NCBI RefSeq assembly: GCF_937123735.1
Contig: NZ_CAKZKL010000007.1
Span: 62,001 to 126,000 of the forward strand
Direction of reading: 5' to 3'
Length of the DNA stretch: 64,000 nt
Source: an uncultured Lentibacter sp.
Lineage (GTDB): Bacteria > Pseudomonadota > Alphaproteobacteria > Rhodobacterales > Rhodobacteraceae
The notes under the pieces are model-generated. The model made no database searches. It saw nothing but the letters and a program-made list of their open reading frames with translations, and was not told where the DNA came from. Positions 24,737-33,424 of the stretch are shown piece by piece. Within the stretch, counting starts at the first letter, position 1, and the number at the start of each line of letters is the position of its first letter. Both the position numbers and the translations under genes were made by a program.

Positions 24737-26205
24737 GCGCTCTTCAGATCGACATATTTTTCAAGCGCATGCAGTGATTTGTCGTGCCCGTTGCCCGACT
24801 GTTTCACCCCTCCAAGCGGCACGGTGTTGTCAGAGCCGCCATAGGTGTTCACATGGACAATCCCCGCGCGAATGCCATGCACCATACGGTGCGCGCGGCT
24901 GAGGTTACTGGTCCAGACGCCCGCCGAGAGGCCATACTCCGTGCCATTGGCAAGGCTTACCGCCTCTTCTTCTGTGTCAAACGGCGTCACCGCCAGAACA
25001 GGGCCAAACACTTCATTCTGGAACACATTATGCGCCCGCTCCACACCTGTGAGGATCGTCGGGGCCATGTAGTAACCGCCTGTCTCCTCAAGGATGCGCC
25101 CGCCGCCCGTGGCCGCTTGGGCCCCTTCGGCCAGAGCCTTTTCAACAAAGCCAAGGTTGCCCTCAAGCTGCGGGATAGAGTTCACCGCACCAATCTGGGT
25201 GCTCAGATCAAGCGGGTCGCCCACCTTGAGCTTTTCGGCCTCCGCCACCATGAGCGCCACAAATTCGTCATGCACCGCGCGCTCCACCAAGAGCCGCGAG
25301 CCGGCAACACAGACCTGCCCCGAGTTGCGGAAAATACCCATCGCCGAGACTTTGGCAGCAAGTGCCAGATCAGGTGCATCCGCAAAGACCACGTTGGGCG
25401 ATTTGCCACCAAGCTCCAGATAGACACGCTTGAGGTTTGAGCGCGCAGAATACTCCAGCAAGCGCCGGCCCACACCGCCGGAGCCCGTGAACACCAGCAC
25501 ATCCACATCCATGCTCAGTGCCAGCGCCTCACCCGCGACAGAGCCTTGCCCCGTAACCACGTTCAGCACCCCGTCCGGCAAGCCTGCCTCGGCGCAGATT
25601 TCTGCCAGCTTGAGAAGCGAAAGCGAGGCGGTTTCCGCAGGCTTGAGCACAACGGAGTTCCCCGTCGCCAGCGCGGGCGCCAGCTTCCAGGCGCCGATCA
25701 TCAAGGGGAAATTCCAAGGTACAATCGCGCCAACAACCCCCACAGGCGCATGATGCACAAGCCCCAGAACATCAGGGCCGGTGGGGGCGATCTCGCCATA
25801 GACTTTGTCCACCGCCTCGGCATAGTAGCGGAAGGTTCCCGCCGCCGAGCCCGCCTCGGCCTTCAACGCCATGTTGAACTCCGTGCCGTTGTCACGCACG
25901 CCCAGAACCGTCAGCTCGACAGCATGTTGCTCGATCAGGTCGGCAATCCTGTGCAGCACCTTCTTGCGCCCCGCAGGCGGCATATCGCGCCAGCGCCCGT
26001 CCTCAAACGCACGGCGCGCCGCCGCGACAGCACGGTCCACATCGGCCGCGCTGGCACGCTCTATCGTGGTGAGTTTTTGCCCGTCGATCGGGGAGTATAT
26101 TTCGAGCGCTTCTCCCGAAGCTTCTTGCCACGTTCCGTCAACAAAAAGTCTTTGCGGCGCGACATCTGCGCGGCGAAGCTCGTCGATTTGTGCTTGGCTT
26201 GCCAT
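24721..26205 (-). CDS. Aldehyde dehydrogenase, PuuC/amino-aldehyde type
   Basis: 494 aa with N165 in VPWNFPLMIG, K188, E264 in YLELGGKSPN and C299 in NSGQVCVAGSR. The ELGGKSPNVVFADAPDL stretch is like that of gamma-glutamyl-aminobutyraldehyde and related dehydrogenases. The start at 26205 is secure: AAGGAGG lies just upstream in minus sense. That start lies 145 nt inside the annotated end of tctA. Within the operon it would oxidise the aldehyde produced by the aminotransferase or lyase step to an acid. Confidence 0.92.
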   Translation of the reverse strand: MASQAQIDELRRADVAPQRLFVDGTWQEASGEALEIYSPIDGQKLTTIERASAADVDRAVAAARRAFEDGRWRDMPPAGRKKVLHRIADLIEQHAVELTVLGVRDNGTEFNMALKAEAGSAAGTFRYYAEAVDKVYGEIAPTGPDVLGLVHHAPVGVVGAIVPWNFPLMIGAWKLAPALATGNSVVLKPAETASLSLLKLAEICAEAGLPDGVLNVVTGQGSVAGEALALSMDVDVLVFTGSGGVGRRLLEYSARSNLKRVYLELGGKSPNVVFADAPDLALAAKVSAMGIFRNSGQVCVAGSRLLVERAVHDEFVALMVAEAEKLKVGDPLDLSTQIGAVNSIPQLEGNLGFVEKALAEGAQAATGGGRILEETGGYYMAPTILTGVERAHNVFQNEVFGPVLAVTPFDTEEEAVSLANGTEYGLSAGVWTSNLSRAHRMVHGIRAGIVHVNTYGGSDNTVPLGGVKQSGNGHDKSLHALEKYVDLKSAWIQL

Positions 26206-27689
26206 TTGGCCTCCTTAAGCGATTTGCGGTCCCGCCAGACGTAGCGGAAATGAAGGATCAGCACCCCGAGGATCATCAGAAAGAGGATCATCGCAATGGG
26301 ACGGTCGATAAAATCAAAAGGCGTTTTCACCCGCGCCATGCCCGCGCGCAGCTTCACTTCCATGATCCCGCCCAGAACCATGCCCAGCACAATCGGCACG
26401 GCTGGCAAGCTCAAGCGCTTGAGCACGAAGCCGAAGATGCCAAAGCAGGCGGCAATGAGACAGTCCGTAAAGGAATTGCGCAGAGAGTAGACCCCGACAA
26501 AGCTCAGCGTCAGGATCGCCGCGCCGAGGAAACGGTTGGGGATCTTGACCACCTTGATGAGCTGGTTGGTGGCGAACAACAGAAAGATCAGCACAAACAC
26601 ATTGAGAATGAGCAGCGCCAGATAGAGCGCGACGACAAAATCCATATCGTTCTGGAAAAGCTGCGGCCCGGGCACAACATTATGCACATAAAACACCGAG
26701 AGCATCATCGCCGTGAGCGCCTCTCCCGGAATGCCAAGCGCCAGCAGCGGAACCATCGCGGCCGCAGGCACGGCGTTGTTGGATGTCTCCGCCGCAATAA
26801 GCCCCTCGCTCGCTCCGTGGCCAAAATCCTCCGGCCGCTCAGAGCTGCGCTGCGCATAGGTGTAGCTCAGAAACTGCGCCGTAAACTCGCCCACACCGGG
26901 GATCATGCCCATGACAACGCCAAGGCTGGCCGAGGCCGAGGCCACACGCGGGTGGCGCGCCAGCTCGCGCATCCCCTGAAACATCCCGCCGCGCAGCTTG
27001 GTGAGGCGGATTTTTTCATCTTGCCCCTGCAAGAGAAAAATCGCCTGCGAAATGGCAAAGAGCCCCAGCACAACCACAATGAGATCAACACCGGAGGACA
27101 GCCAAGCTTGATCAAAAGTATAGCGTTTGGAGTATTTCACCGGCTCAAGGCCAACGGTGTGCAAGAAGATACCAAAGCACGCCAGCGCCGCCGCAATCAG
27201 GCTCTGGCCCCGGTGCGCGATGACCACAAGAATAATCCCGAGCAGCGCGGCAAGAAAGATCTCTCGGCTGCCAAACATCGGCGCAATCTTGGCCAGGACA
27301 GGGGCAAAGAGGATCAGACAGATCACCGAGAAAACACCGCCGAAAAAGCTGGAGGAATAGGCAAGGCTCAAGGCCCGCCGCGCCTCGCCCCGCGAGGTCA
27401 TCGGGAAGCCGTCATAGGTCGTCAGCGCGTTGACGGCCGTGCCCGGCGTGTTGATCAGGATCGCAGGGATAGAGCCGCCATACATGGAGCTGCCATAGAT
27501 GCCGAGCAGCACGGTCAGCCCCACGATCGGGTCCATGCTGAAGGTTGCAGGCAAAAGAATGGCAATCGCCACAGCGGGGCCAACGCCGGGAATGGCGCCA
27601 ATGAGCACGCCGCCAATGGAGCCGACAAGCAGCGCCAGCAAAACATCCCATCGGGCGAGAATGTCGAGGCTAGAAAGCAGAAGGTCCAT
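26061..27689 (-). CDS. tctA: Tripartite tricarboxylate transporter, large permease TctA
   Basis: A large membrane protein (542 aa as read) of the TTT family with about 11-12 hydrophobic segments. It opens with GVLIGAIPGVGPAVAIAILLP and repeats the glycine-rich signature at GVVMGMIPGVGEFTAQFLS. The family is normally near 500 aa. The last 48 residues are a basic tail read inside the aldehyde dehydrogenase gene, and a shift by one base would meet a TAA just before that gene's ribosome-binding site. The extended C-terminus is therefore probably the product of an indel, harmless to the membrane part. It works with TctB and TctC in periplasmic-binding-protein-dependent carboxylate uptake. Confidence 0.92.
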   Translation of the reverse strand: MDLLLSSLDILARWDVLLALLVGSIGGVLIGAIPGVGPAVAIAILLPATFSMDPIVGLTVLLGIYGSSMYGGSIPAILINTPGTAVNALTTYDGFPMTSRGEARRALSLAYSSSFFGGVFSVICLILFAPVLAKIAPMFGSREIFLAALLGIILVVIAHRGQSLIAAALACFGIFLHTVGLEPVKYSKRYTFDQAWLSSGVDLIVVVLGLFAISQAIFLLQGQDEKIRLTKLRGGMFQGMRELARHPRVASASASLGVVMGMIPGVGEFTAQFLSYTYAQRSSERPEDFGHGASEGLIAAETSNNAVPAAAMVPLLALGIPGEALTAMMLSVFYVHNVVPGPQLFQNDMDFVVALYLALLILNVFVLIFLLFATNQLIKVVKIPNRFLGAAILTLSFVGVYSLRNSFTDCLIAACFGIFGFVLKRLSLPAVPIVLGMVLGGIMEVKLRAGMARVKTPFDFIDRPIAMILFLMILGVLILHFRYVWRDRKSLKEAKWQAKHKSTSFAAQMSRRKDFLLTERGKKLREKRSKYTPRSTGKNSPR

Positions 27690-27696
27690 GAGCGCC

Positions 27697-28236
27697 TCAG
27701 AAATTCAGAATGAAAAACGAGCGCACCGCGCCGGGAAGATATTCATAGAGCGCACCACCGGGGATTTTGACACTCAAAAAGCCCTTGAACAGAACCACCA
27801 CAGCCACCCCGAACAGCGCCGCCACCCAGAGCATGAACCGCCCGCGATAGCCAAGCCGGTAGCTCAAGGACACCATCAGCAACACCGTCATGGGCAGATA
27901 GCCAAAGATCGGCACAAGCAGCACATAGCCCAGAAACCAGAGCACATATTCAATGGCAAAGAACCAGAGCTTCCATTCAATCATGTCGACGCGCTGAAAG
28001 CCCCGCCGTGGCAGCTTCCACAGATGCAATCCGCCAAAGACAACCATCCCCACCACCGAGACAGCCGGCCAGAAACGCGGCTGGGCAAAGAGTTTTGTGC
28101 CCTTGGCCCATTTGGTCTCAGAGGGGAGCTGGCTTAGCAGCAAGACAGCCGCGACCACAAAAACAACCGCAAACAACGCCTGCCCCCGCAGAGGCCCGTT
28201 GAAGCGGCGGATTTCTTCACTGCGGTCTTTGCTCAT
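27697..28236 (-). CDS. tctB: Tripartite tricarboxylate transporter, small permease TctB
   Basis: A 179-aa protein with four hydrophobic segments (LFAVVFVVAAVLLLSQL, FWPAVSVVGMVVFGGLHLW, IEYVLWFLGYVLLVPIFGYL, MLWVAALFGVAVVVLF) and the KLFAQPRFWPAVS motif typical of TctB, in which the small membrane subunit carries the P-R-x-[FW]-P element. It is located between tctC and tctA, 7 nt before tctA, in normal tctCBA order. Confidence 0.88.
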   Translation of the reverse strand: MSKDRSEEIRRFNGPLRGQALFAVVFVVAAVLLLSQLPSETKWAKGTKLFAQPRFWPAVSVVGMVVFGGLHLWKLPRRGFQRVDMIEWKLWFFAIEYVLWFLGYVLLVPIFGYLPMTVLLMVSLSYRLGYRGRFMLWVAALFGVAVVVLFKGFLSVKIPGGALYEYLPGAVRSFFILNF

Positions 28237-28255
28237 ATCCCTGCTCCAGACACAG

Positions 28256-28283
28256 AAAGGCTGGGCGAAACATGCGCCCAGCC
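28256..28283 (-). terminator. Hairpin after tctC
   Basis: In minus sense GGCTGGGCG, a 7-nt loop CATGTTT, CGCCCAGCC, then TTTCT. The 9-bp stem follows the tctC stop by 13 nt and precedes tctB. It probably lowers read-through so that the binding protein is made in excess over the permeases, a frequent design for such operons. Confidence 0.7.
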
Positions 28284-28296
28284 CAGATTTTTGGGG

Positions 28297-29238
28297 TTAC
28301 TCCAGAAGACCCTGGATCTTGCCAACAGTCTCGATGTTGCGCGCCACACGGGCTGCCGCATCCTCTGCGCCCTGCCAGTAGACCAGCGCTCCGGTCTCCT
28401 TGGCCACAGCCTGCGCCCGCGCACTCATCACAGTTTTCTGCGCCACAGCAATGATCTTTTCACGCACATCTGCCGGCGTGTCTTTGTGCACAAATAAGCC
28501 GTTCCAAAGCGCGATGTTCAGATCGGGGTCAACTTCGCCCGCTGTCGGTGCGTCAGGCACAAGGCTGATACGCTCGTCGGTGATGGAGACAAGCACTTTC
28601 ACATCATCCAGGCAGGGCAGGATGAGCTGCAATGTGGTGTTGATGACATCCGCATCCCCCGAGGCCAGCGTGTTGCAATCCAGCGCATCAAAGGCTGCGT
28701 CACTGCCCCAGGAGAAGCCCTTGTTCACAGCCATCGCCTTTGTCACCTGCGTTGGTGTCAGCGGGTCGCCAAAGTGGCCCAGCGCCACATCGTTGTTTTG
28801 CGCATAGGCTGCCAACTCGTCCATCGTAGAATAGGGCGCATCCTTGCTCGTCGCGATGACGAAGGGGTAGGTCAGGAAAATACCCAGCGGGTCAAACTTC
28901 TCAGGCGTCAGCTCGTCGATGCCAATCTGATGCCCCACAACAGGCACGCCGATCACGAAAGAGCCGATGGTGTAGCCATCCGCAGGCGCTTGGGCCACTT
29001 CAATCGCACCGGGGAAAGGCCCGCCGCCGCCGCCGGGCTTGTTCACCACAGCAGCCGAAACACCGTATTCCGCCTGAAAGTCTTCGGCGATCATCCGTGT
29101 CAGCACATCCTCAAGGTCACCCGGAGGCCAAGGCACAATAAAGCTCACGGGTTTTTCGGGGTAGTCGGCCAGCGCTGCACCGCCCATCGCCGCCATCGTG
29201 AGCGCCAGCGCGCCACCGAGAATCTTGTTTCCAAACAT
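28297..29238 (-). CDS. tctC: Tripartite tricarboxylate transporter substrate-binding protein TctC
   Basis: A periplasmic solute receptor of 313 aa. The signal peptide is MFGNKILGGALALTMAAMGG, continuing AALADYP with cleavage after ALA. The Bug/TctC family features PEKPVSFIVPWPPGD and VNKPGGGGGPFPGAIEV are present, the latter being the carboxylate-binding loop. Two Cys (DALDCNTL and LILPCLDD) could form a disulfide in this subgroup. It is the first gene of the minus-strand arm. Its promoter region contains overlapping palindromes and is shared with the divergent IclR gene. Confidence 0.92.
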   Translation of the reverse strand: MFGNKILGGALALTMAAMGGAALADYPEKPVSFIVPWPPGDLEDVLTRMIAEDFQAEYGVSAAVVNKPGGGGGPFPGAIEVAQAPADGYTIGSFVIGVPVVGHQIGIDELTPEKFDPLGIFLTYPFVIATSKDAPYSTMDELAAYAQNNDVALGHFGDPLTPTQVTKAMAVNKGFSWGSDAAFDALDCNTLASGDADVINTTLQLILPCLDDVKVLVSITDERISLVPDAPTAGEVDPDLNIALWNGLFVHKDTPADVREKIIAVAQKTVMSARAQAVAKETGALVYWQGAEDAAARVARNIETVGKIQGLLE

Positions 29239-29259
29239 TGTCGTCTCCCTGTTCTTATC

Positions 29260-29284
29260 GGTTCACTATATGAACCATTGGTTC
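29260..29284. promoter_or_regulatory. Overlapping palindromes in the IclR-tctC divergent region
   Basis: GGTTCA-CTATA-TGAACC (29260-29276) and GAACC-ATT-GGTTC (29272-29284) share the middle half-site, giving three GGTTC/GAACC half-sites in 25 bp, about 20-45 nt from the tctC start. Neighbouring IclR and the symmetry make this its likely operator. Confidence 0.7.
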
Positions 29285-29395
29285 TAAAACAGATTGACAG
29301 AGCCGTGCCGAGTCTGTCAACACCTTTAACAAGTGAATGAAGCGCAGGTCACGTCGCGCGTCCAACAGCCTCTCTTCAGGCTTCAAGAGGAAAAC

Positions 29396-30178
29396 ATGGG
29401 AACGGTCTCCAAAGCTCTGTCATTGCTCGGTTTTTTCAGCCGTTCGCGCAGCCTGATCGGGCTGAGCGAAATGGCGCGGCTATCGCGAATGAACAAGGCA
29501 ACGGTGCACCGTATGCTCAACGAGTTGCAGGCCGAAGGATTCGTCGAGCAGAGCGGAACGGGGCGCGAATACCGCCTTGGTCCAGCACTTTTACGGCTTG
29601 CGGCGCTGCGCGAAGCGACGGTGCCGCGCCGTGATCTGGCCCAGAGCGTCGTGGATGATCTTGCCGCCCGCACTGGCGAAACAGCACATGCCTCATTCCT
29701 GCAAGGAGAGGTGCTCAGCACCATCACCTACGCCTATGCCCACCAACATGGCCTGCAAGTCACGATGGAAGATGCCGAAATCCTGCCGCTCCATGCCACA
29801 AGCTCGGGGCATGTTGTGCTCGCCTATTCCGATCCGGCGTTCCAGAAGGCCGCTCTGGCCACTGCGCTCAAAAGCTACACTGACAGCACGATCACCGATG
29901 CAAAGCTGCTGCAAGCCAAGCTCGCCGATGTGCGCACCAGCGGGTTTGCCGAAGCGCTCAGCGCCTTTGAAACCGATGTGCACACCCACGCCGCGCCCCT
30001 GTTTGATGCCAATCAGGCTTGTATCGGAGCGCTCGCCATCGCGGCCCCCGCCGCAAGGATGACGCCCGAGCTGCGCAGCCTCATTCGCAACGCGCTCCTT
30101 GAAGCCGCACCCCGCCTCACGCGGCTCATGGGGGGCTTTCTGCCCACAGACTACGCCCGAAAGGACGCCGCAGAATGA
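29396..30178 (+). CDS. IclR-family transcriptional regulator
   Basis: 260 aa from the ATG at 29396, preceded by AAGAGG at good spacing; an upstream in-frame ATG at 29333 is less well supported. The winged HTH is GTVSKALSLLGFFSRSRSLI, then LARLSRMNKATVHRMLNE-type helices (about 1-60). The effector domain includes ILPLHATSSGHVVLAY, the IclR ligand-domain signature, and IGALAIAAPAARM. It is divergent from the transporter arm and overlaps the HAD gene by ATGA. It most likely controls both arms in response to a small acid or amine. Confidence 0.92.
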   Translation: MGTVSKALSLLGFFSRSRSLIGLSEMARLSRMNKATVHRMLNELQAEGFVEQSGTGREYRLGPALLRLAALREATVPRRDLAQSVVDDLAARTGETAHASFLQGEVLSTITYAYAHQHGLQVTMEDAEILPLHATSSGHVVLAYSDPAFQKAALATALKSYTDSTITDAKLLQAKLADVRTSGFAEALSAFETDVHTHAAPLFDANQACIGALAIAAPAARMTPELRSLIRNALLEAAPRLTRLMGGFLPTDYARKDAAE

Positions 30179-30837
30179 AAGACCGCGCCCTCATCCTCGA
30201 TTTTGGCGGCGTGATTTCCCGCACGCTTTTTGAGACCCATGATCTGAGCGAGAAGGCCCTCGGCCTGCCCGTTGGCAGCCTCACATGGCAAGGCCCGTTT
30301 GCGCCGCAGACAGACCCGCTCTGGCAGGCCATGCAGGCCGACGAAATCACAGAGCGCGCCTATTGGCAGGCCCGCACCAAGGAAGTCGGCCAGCTCATTG
30401 GCGAGGACTGGACCGAGATGAGCCAGTTCGTGCGCGCCGCCCGTGGAGCCGAACCTGACGCGGTGATCCGCCCCGAGTTTCGCGACGCCATCGCAGCCTG
30501 CAAAGTCGCCGGCATCCGCCTTGCGATCCTCTCCAACGAGCTGGATCTCTTTTATGGCGCAGATTTTCGCAGCAAGCTGCCCTTCCTGGCCGATTTCGAA
30601 GTGATCATCGACGCCACCTACACGGGCATCCTCAAACCCGATCCCCGCGCATACGAAGCCGTTCTGGAGGCCCTCGCCCTGCCCGCAAGCGCCTGTGTCT
30701 TTGTGGATGACCAGATGCGCAACATTCGCGGGGCCGAAGCCATCGGCCTGCCTGCGGTGGCGTTTGACGTGATGACCCCTGCCCAAAGCTATTCAGAGGC
30801 CCTGCGCCTCCTCGATCTTGAAAGGACAGCCCCATGA
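30175..30837 (+). CDS. HAD-superfamily (IA-type) hydrolase
   Basis: 220 aa. Motif I is degenerate: ALILDFGGVIS has the nucleophile Asp, but the second Asp (D-x-D) is replaced by Gly, as in some epoxide-hydrolase-like and inactive members. Motif II is LAILSNELD. Motif III is the Lys in GILKPDPRAYEA. Motif IV is CVFVDDQMRNIRGAEAIG. It overlaps its neighbours at both ends (ATGA), so it is part of the aminotransferase arm. It may dephosphorylate an intermediate that the cluster's kinase makes, or remove a dead-end phosphate. That role is inference. Confidence 0.88.
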   Translation: MKDRALILDFGGVISRTLFETHDLSEKALGLPVGSLTWQGPFAPQTDPLWQAMQADEITERAYWQARTKEVGQLIGEDWTEMSQFVRAARGAEPDAVIRPEFRDAIAACKVAGIRLAILSNELDLFYGADFRSKLPFLADFEVIIDATYTGILKPDPRAYEAVLEALALPASACVFVDDQMRNIRGAEAIGLPAVAFDVMTPAQSYSEALRLLDLERTAP

Positions 30838-32189
30838 AAGACAGCAATTTCCTCAAGGAAAAAAACGCCCGCTCGCTCTGGCATCCGATGGCCCACCCCG
30901 CCGACAGCCTCGCCAATCCGCCCACAATCGTTACTGGGGCCGCAGGCGTGAGCATCACGGATGTCGATGGTCACAAGGTTGTCGATGGTGTCGGCGGGCT
31001 GTGGAACGTCAACCTCGGCTTCTCCTGCCAGCCGATCAAAGACGCCATTTCAGCCCAGCTGGAGCAGCTGCCCTATTACTCCACCTTCCGCGGCACAACA
31101 AATGACGCGGTGATCGAGCTGTCCGAAGAGCTGTGCGACTTCTTTGAGCCTGACGGCCTCACCCGTGCGTTCTACACTTCGGGCGGCTCTGACTCCGTTG
31201 AAACCGCCCTGCGCCTCGCGCGGCAATACCACAAGGTCAAGGGCGAGCCGGCGCGCACCAAGTTCCTGAGCCTCAAAAAAGGCTATCACGGCACCCATTT
31301 CGGCGGCGCTTCCGTGAACGGCAACGCCAATTTCCGCACGGCCTACGAGCCGCTGATGGCGGGCTGTTTTCACATCCCCGCCCCCTACACATACCGCAAC
31401 CCCTTCAACGAAACCGATCCGGAGAAGCTTGCCCAACTCTGCCTCTCCGCTCTGGAAGACGAGATCGCCTTTCAGGGCGCAGGCACAATCGCTGCCTTTA
31501 TCATGGAGCCGGTGCTCGGCGCAGGCGGGGTCATTCCGCCGCACGAAAGCTTCATGCCCGGTGTGCGCGAGATCTGCACCCGCAACGGCATCCTGCTCAT
31601 CGCCGATGAGGTCATCACGGCCTTTGGCCGCACAGGCTCTTGGTCAGGCTCCCGCCACTGGGGCGTGAAGCCTGATTTCATGTGCACCGCCAAAGCCATC
31701 ACCAATGGCTACTTCCCCTTCGGCGCGGTGATGATCGCCGACGAGGTGGTGCAGGTGTTTGAGCAGGACACGACAGGCAGGGCCGCCATCGGCCACGGCT
31801 ATACCTACTCGGGCCACCCTGTCGGCGCAGCCGCCGCGCTGGCCTGTCTGGCCGAAACAAAGCGCCTCAAGGTCAATGAAAATGCCGCCGCGCGCGGCGC
31901 CGAGCTTTTTGCCGGCCTGCAAGCGCTTCAGGACAAATACGCGCTGATCGGCGATGTGCGCGGCGGCCACGGCCTCATGTGCGCGCTGGAGCTTGTCTCA
32001 GACCGCGCGACCAAAACCCCCATCGGCAAAGGCACTATCGGCACCATCCAAGAAGTCACCTATCAAAACGGCGCGATGGTGCGGGTCTCGGGGCCAAACA
32101 TCATCCTCTCCCCGCCCCTCGTGCTAACAGATGCCGATGTCGCGACACTCCTCACAGCGCTTGACGCAGGCTTTGCCGCCGCAAGCTAA
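30834..32189 (+). CDS. Class III aminotransferase (PLP-dependent), possible phospho-lyase
   Basis: A 451-aa fold type I enzyme. LFLIADEVITAFGRTG-type region places the PLP-pyridine Asp at D258. The Schiff-base lysine is K287 in CTAKAITNGYFPFG. TSGGSDSVETALRLAR binds the phosphate, and KKGYHGTHFGGASV stacks PLP. It belongs with omega-transaminases for diamines, beta-alanine or taurine, but the same fold also includes phospholyases for phosphoethanolamine and phospho-hydroxylysine. Sequence alone does not decide. With the kinase and aldehyde dehydrogenase of the opposite arm, either chemistry would feed an amino-aldehyde to oxidation. It converges on mltB with a 4-nt overlap. Confidence 0.92.
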   Translation: MKDSNFLKEKNARSLWHPMAHPADSLANPPTIVTGAAGVSITDVDGHKVVDGVGGLWNVNLGFSCQPIKDAISAQLEQLPYYSTFRGTTNDAVIELSEELCDFFEPDGLTRAFYTSGGSDSVETALRLARQYHKVKGEPARTKFLSLKKGYHGTHFGGASVNGNANFRTAYEPLMAGCFHIPAPYTYRNPFNETDPEKLAQLCLSALEDEIAFQGAGTIAAFIMEPVLGAGGVIPPHESFMPGVREICTRNGILLIADEVITAFGRTGSWSGSRHWGVKPDFMCTAKAITNGYFPFGAVMIADEVVQVFEQDTTGRAAIGHGYTYSGHPVGAAAALACLAETKRLKVNENAAARGAELFAGLQALQDKYALIGDVRGGHGLMCALELVSDRATKTPIGKGTIGTIQEVTYQNGAMVRVSGPNIILSPPLVLTDADVATLLTALDAGFAAAS

Positions 32190-33376
32190 AGCTGGTTGAG
32201 AAGCTGGCGCGTGGGCCACGCGTCAGCCGGCAGCCCGAGGCGCTGTTGCATGTCCTGCACAGCCGCACGCGTGCCCGCACCAAGGATGCCGTCAATCTTG
32301 CCCACATCATAGCCCTTGCGCGCGAGCTTTGTTTGCAAGGCCTTCATATCGGCCCCCGTCAGGCCCGGCTCCGGATTGCCCGGCGCAAACGCTGGCGCGC
32401 CCTCCAAACGGTTGGCAAAATAGGCTGCGGCGAGCACATAGGTAAAGCTCTGGTTCCACTCGAAATAAACGCGAAAATTCGGATAGGCCAAAAAGGCCGG
32501 TCCCTTGCGCCCCTGCGGCAAAATGAGCGAGGCAGGCAGGTTCCCCGCCAGCTTGCCGTGGCGTGGCGTCACCCCCAACTTGGCCCAGCTTGACGCTTTC
32601 ATCTGGGTGCGCAGCCCTGATTTTGACCAATCCATCTCTTCCGGCACAGCCACTTCCTGCAACCAGGGCTCGCCCGCGCGCCAGCCCAGATGCCGCAGCA
32701 TCTTGGCCCCGCTCAAAAGCGCATCCGCCGCCGATGTCTTGAGCCGCACATGCCCGTCGCCGTCGCCGTCCACCCCGTTGTCCAGAATATCCTGTGGCAG
32801 CATCTGCACCATGCCGATCTCACCCGCCCAAGCGCCGGTTGTCTGCCTGGGGCTGAAATCGCCTTGCGTGTAGAGCTTGAGGGCCGCAAAAATTTGTGGC
32901 CTGAACAGCGCGGGCCTGCGGCAATCATGTGCCAAGCTCACCAAAGCATTGAGCGTGTTGAAATTGCCCTGAAAGGCACCGAAATCGGTTTCAAACGCCC
33001 AGAAGGCCAACAGCACCCCCCGGCTCACCCCAAACTCCCGTTCCATCCGCGCAAAGAGATTATCATAGCGGGTGCTGTTGCGCTGACCGGTTTGCAACCG
33101 CCCCTGCGAAATGAGCCTATTTGAAAAACGCGTGAAATCCAGCTGGAACACACCCTGCGCCCGGTCGGCCTGAAGCACTTTCTTGTCACGCTGCACGGAC
33201 GCAAAAAAGCGCTCTGCTGTCTGGGCAGAATAGCCTTTGCTGCGCGCTTCCTGTTTCAGCCCCCTGACAAAGGCGTCAAACGCGCCGCCACAGCCAGCCT
33301 GAGCTGCCAGGGGCGCAGCCCAAAAAGCCGCAACAAGGCTTGCGGCCGCCAACACAGCGCTCAAACTCTTACGCAT
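32186..33376 (-). CDS. Lytic murein transglycosylase, MltB family with PG-binding domain
   Basis: 396 aa from the ATG at 33376, which gives a clean signal peptide (MRKSLSAVLAAASLVAAFWA). The catalytic domain (SLT_2/MltB type) has the Glu in LLAFWAFETDFGAFQGN and the NTLNALVSLAHDCRRP and GAWAGEIGMVQMLPQDI segments. The C-terminal 60 residues form a peptidoglycan-binding domain (DMKALQTKLARKGYDVGKID, followed by GILGAGTRAAVQDMQQ). It cleaves glycan strands with 1,6-anhydro product formation in the periplasm. It stands 48 nt upstream-side from mlaC on the same strand. Confidence 0.92.
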   Translation of the reverse strand: MRKSLSAVLAAASLVAAFWAAPLAAQAGCGGAFDAFVRGLKQEARSKGYSAQTAERFFASVQRDKKVLQADRAQGVFQLDFTRFSNRLISQGRLQTGQRNSTRYDNLFARMEREFGVSRGVLLAFWAFETDFGAFQGNFNTLNALVSLAHDCRRPALFRPQIFAALKLYTQGDFSPRQTTGAWAGEIGMVQMLPQDILDNGVDGDGDGHVRLKTSAADALLSGAKMLRHLGWRAGEPWLQEVAVPEEMDWSKSGLRTQMKASSWAKLGVTPRHGKLAGNLPASLILPQGRKGPAFLAYPNFRVYFEWNQSFTYVLAAAYFANRLEGAPAFAPGNPEPGLTGADMKALQTKLARKGYDVGKIDGILGAGTRAAVQDMQQRLGLPADAWPTRQLLNQL

Positions 33377-33424
33377 ACCATCCTCAACATCTCGCCGCAG
33401 AGCCAAGCCCACGGCATCTGCCCG

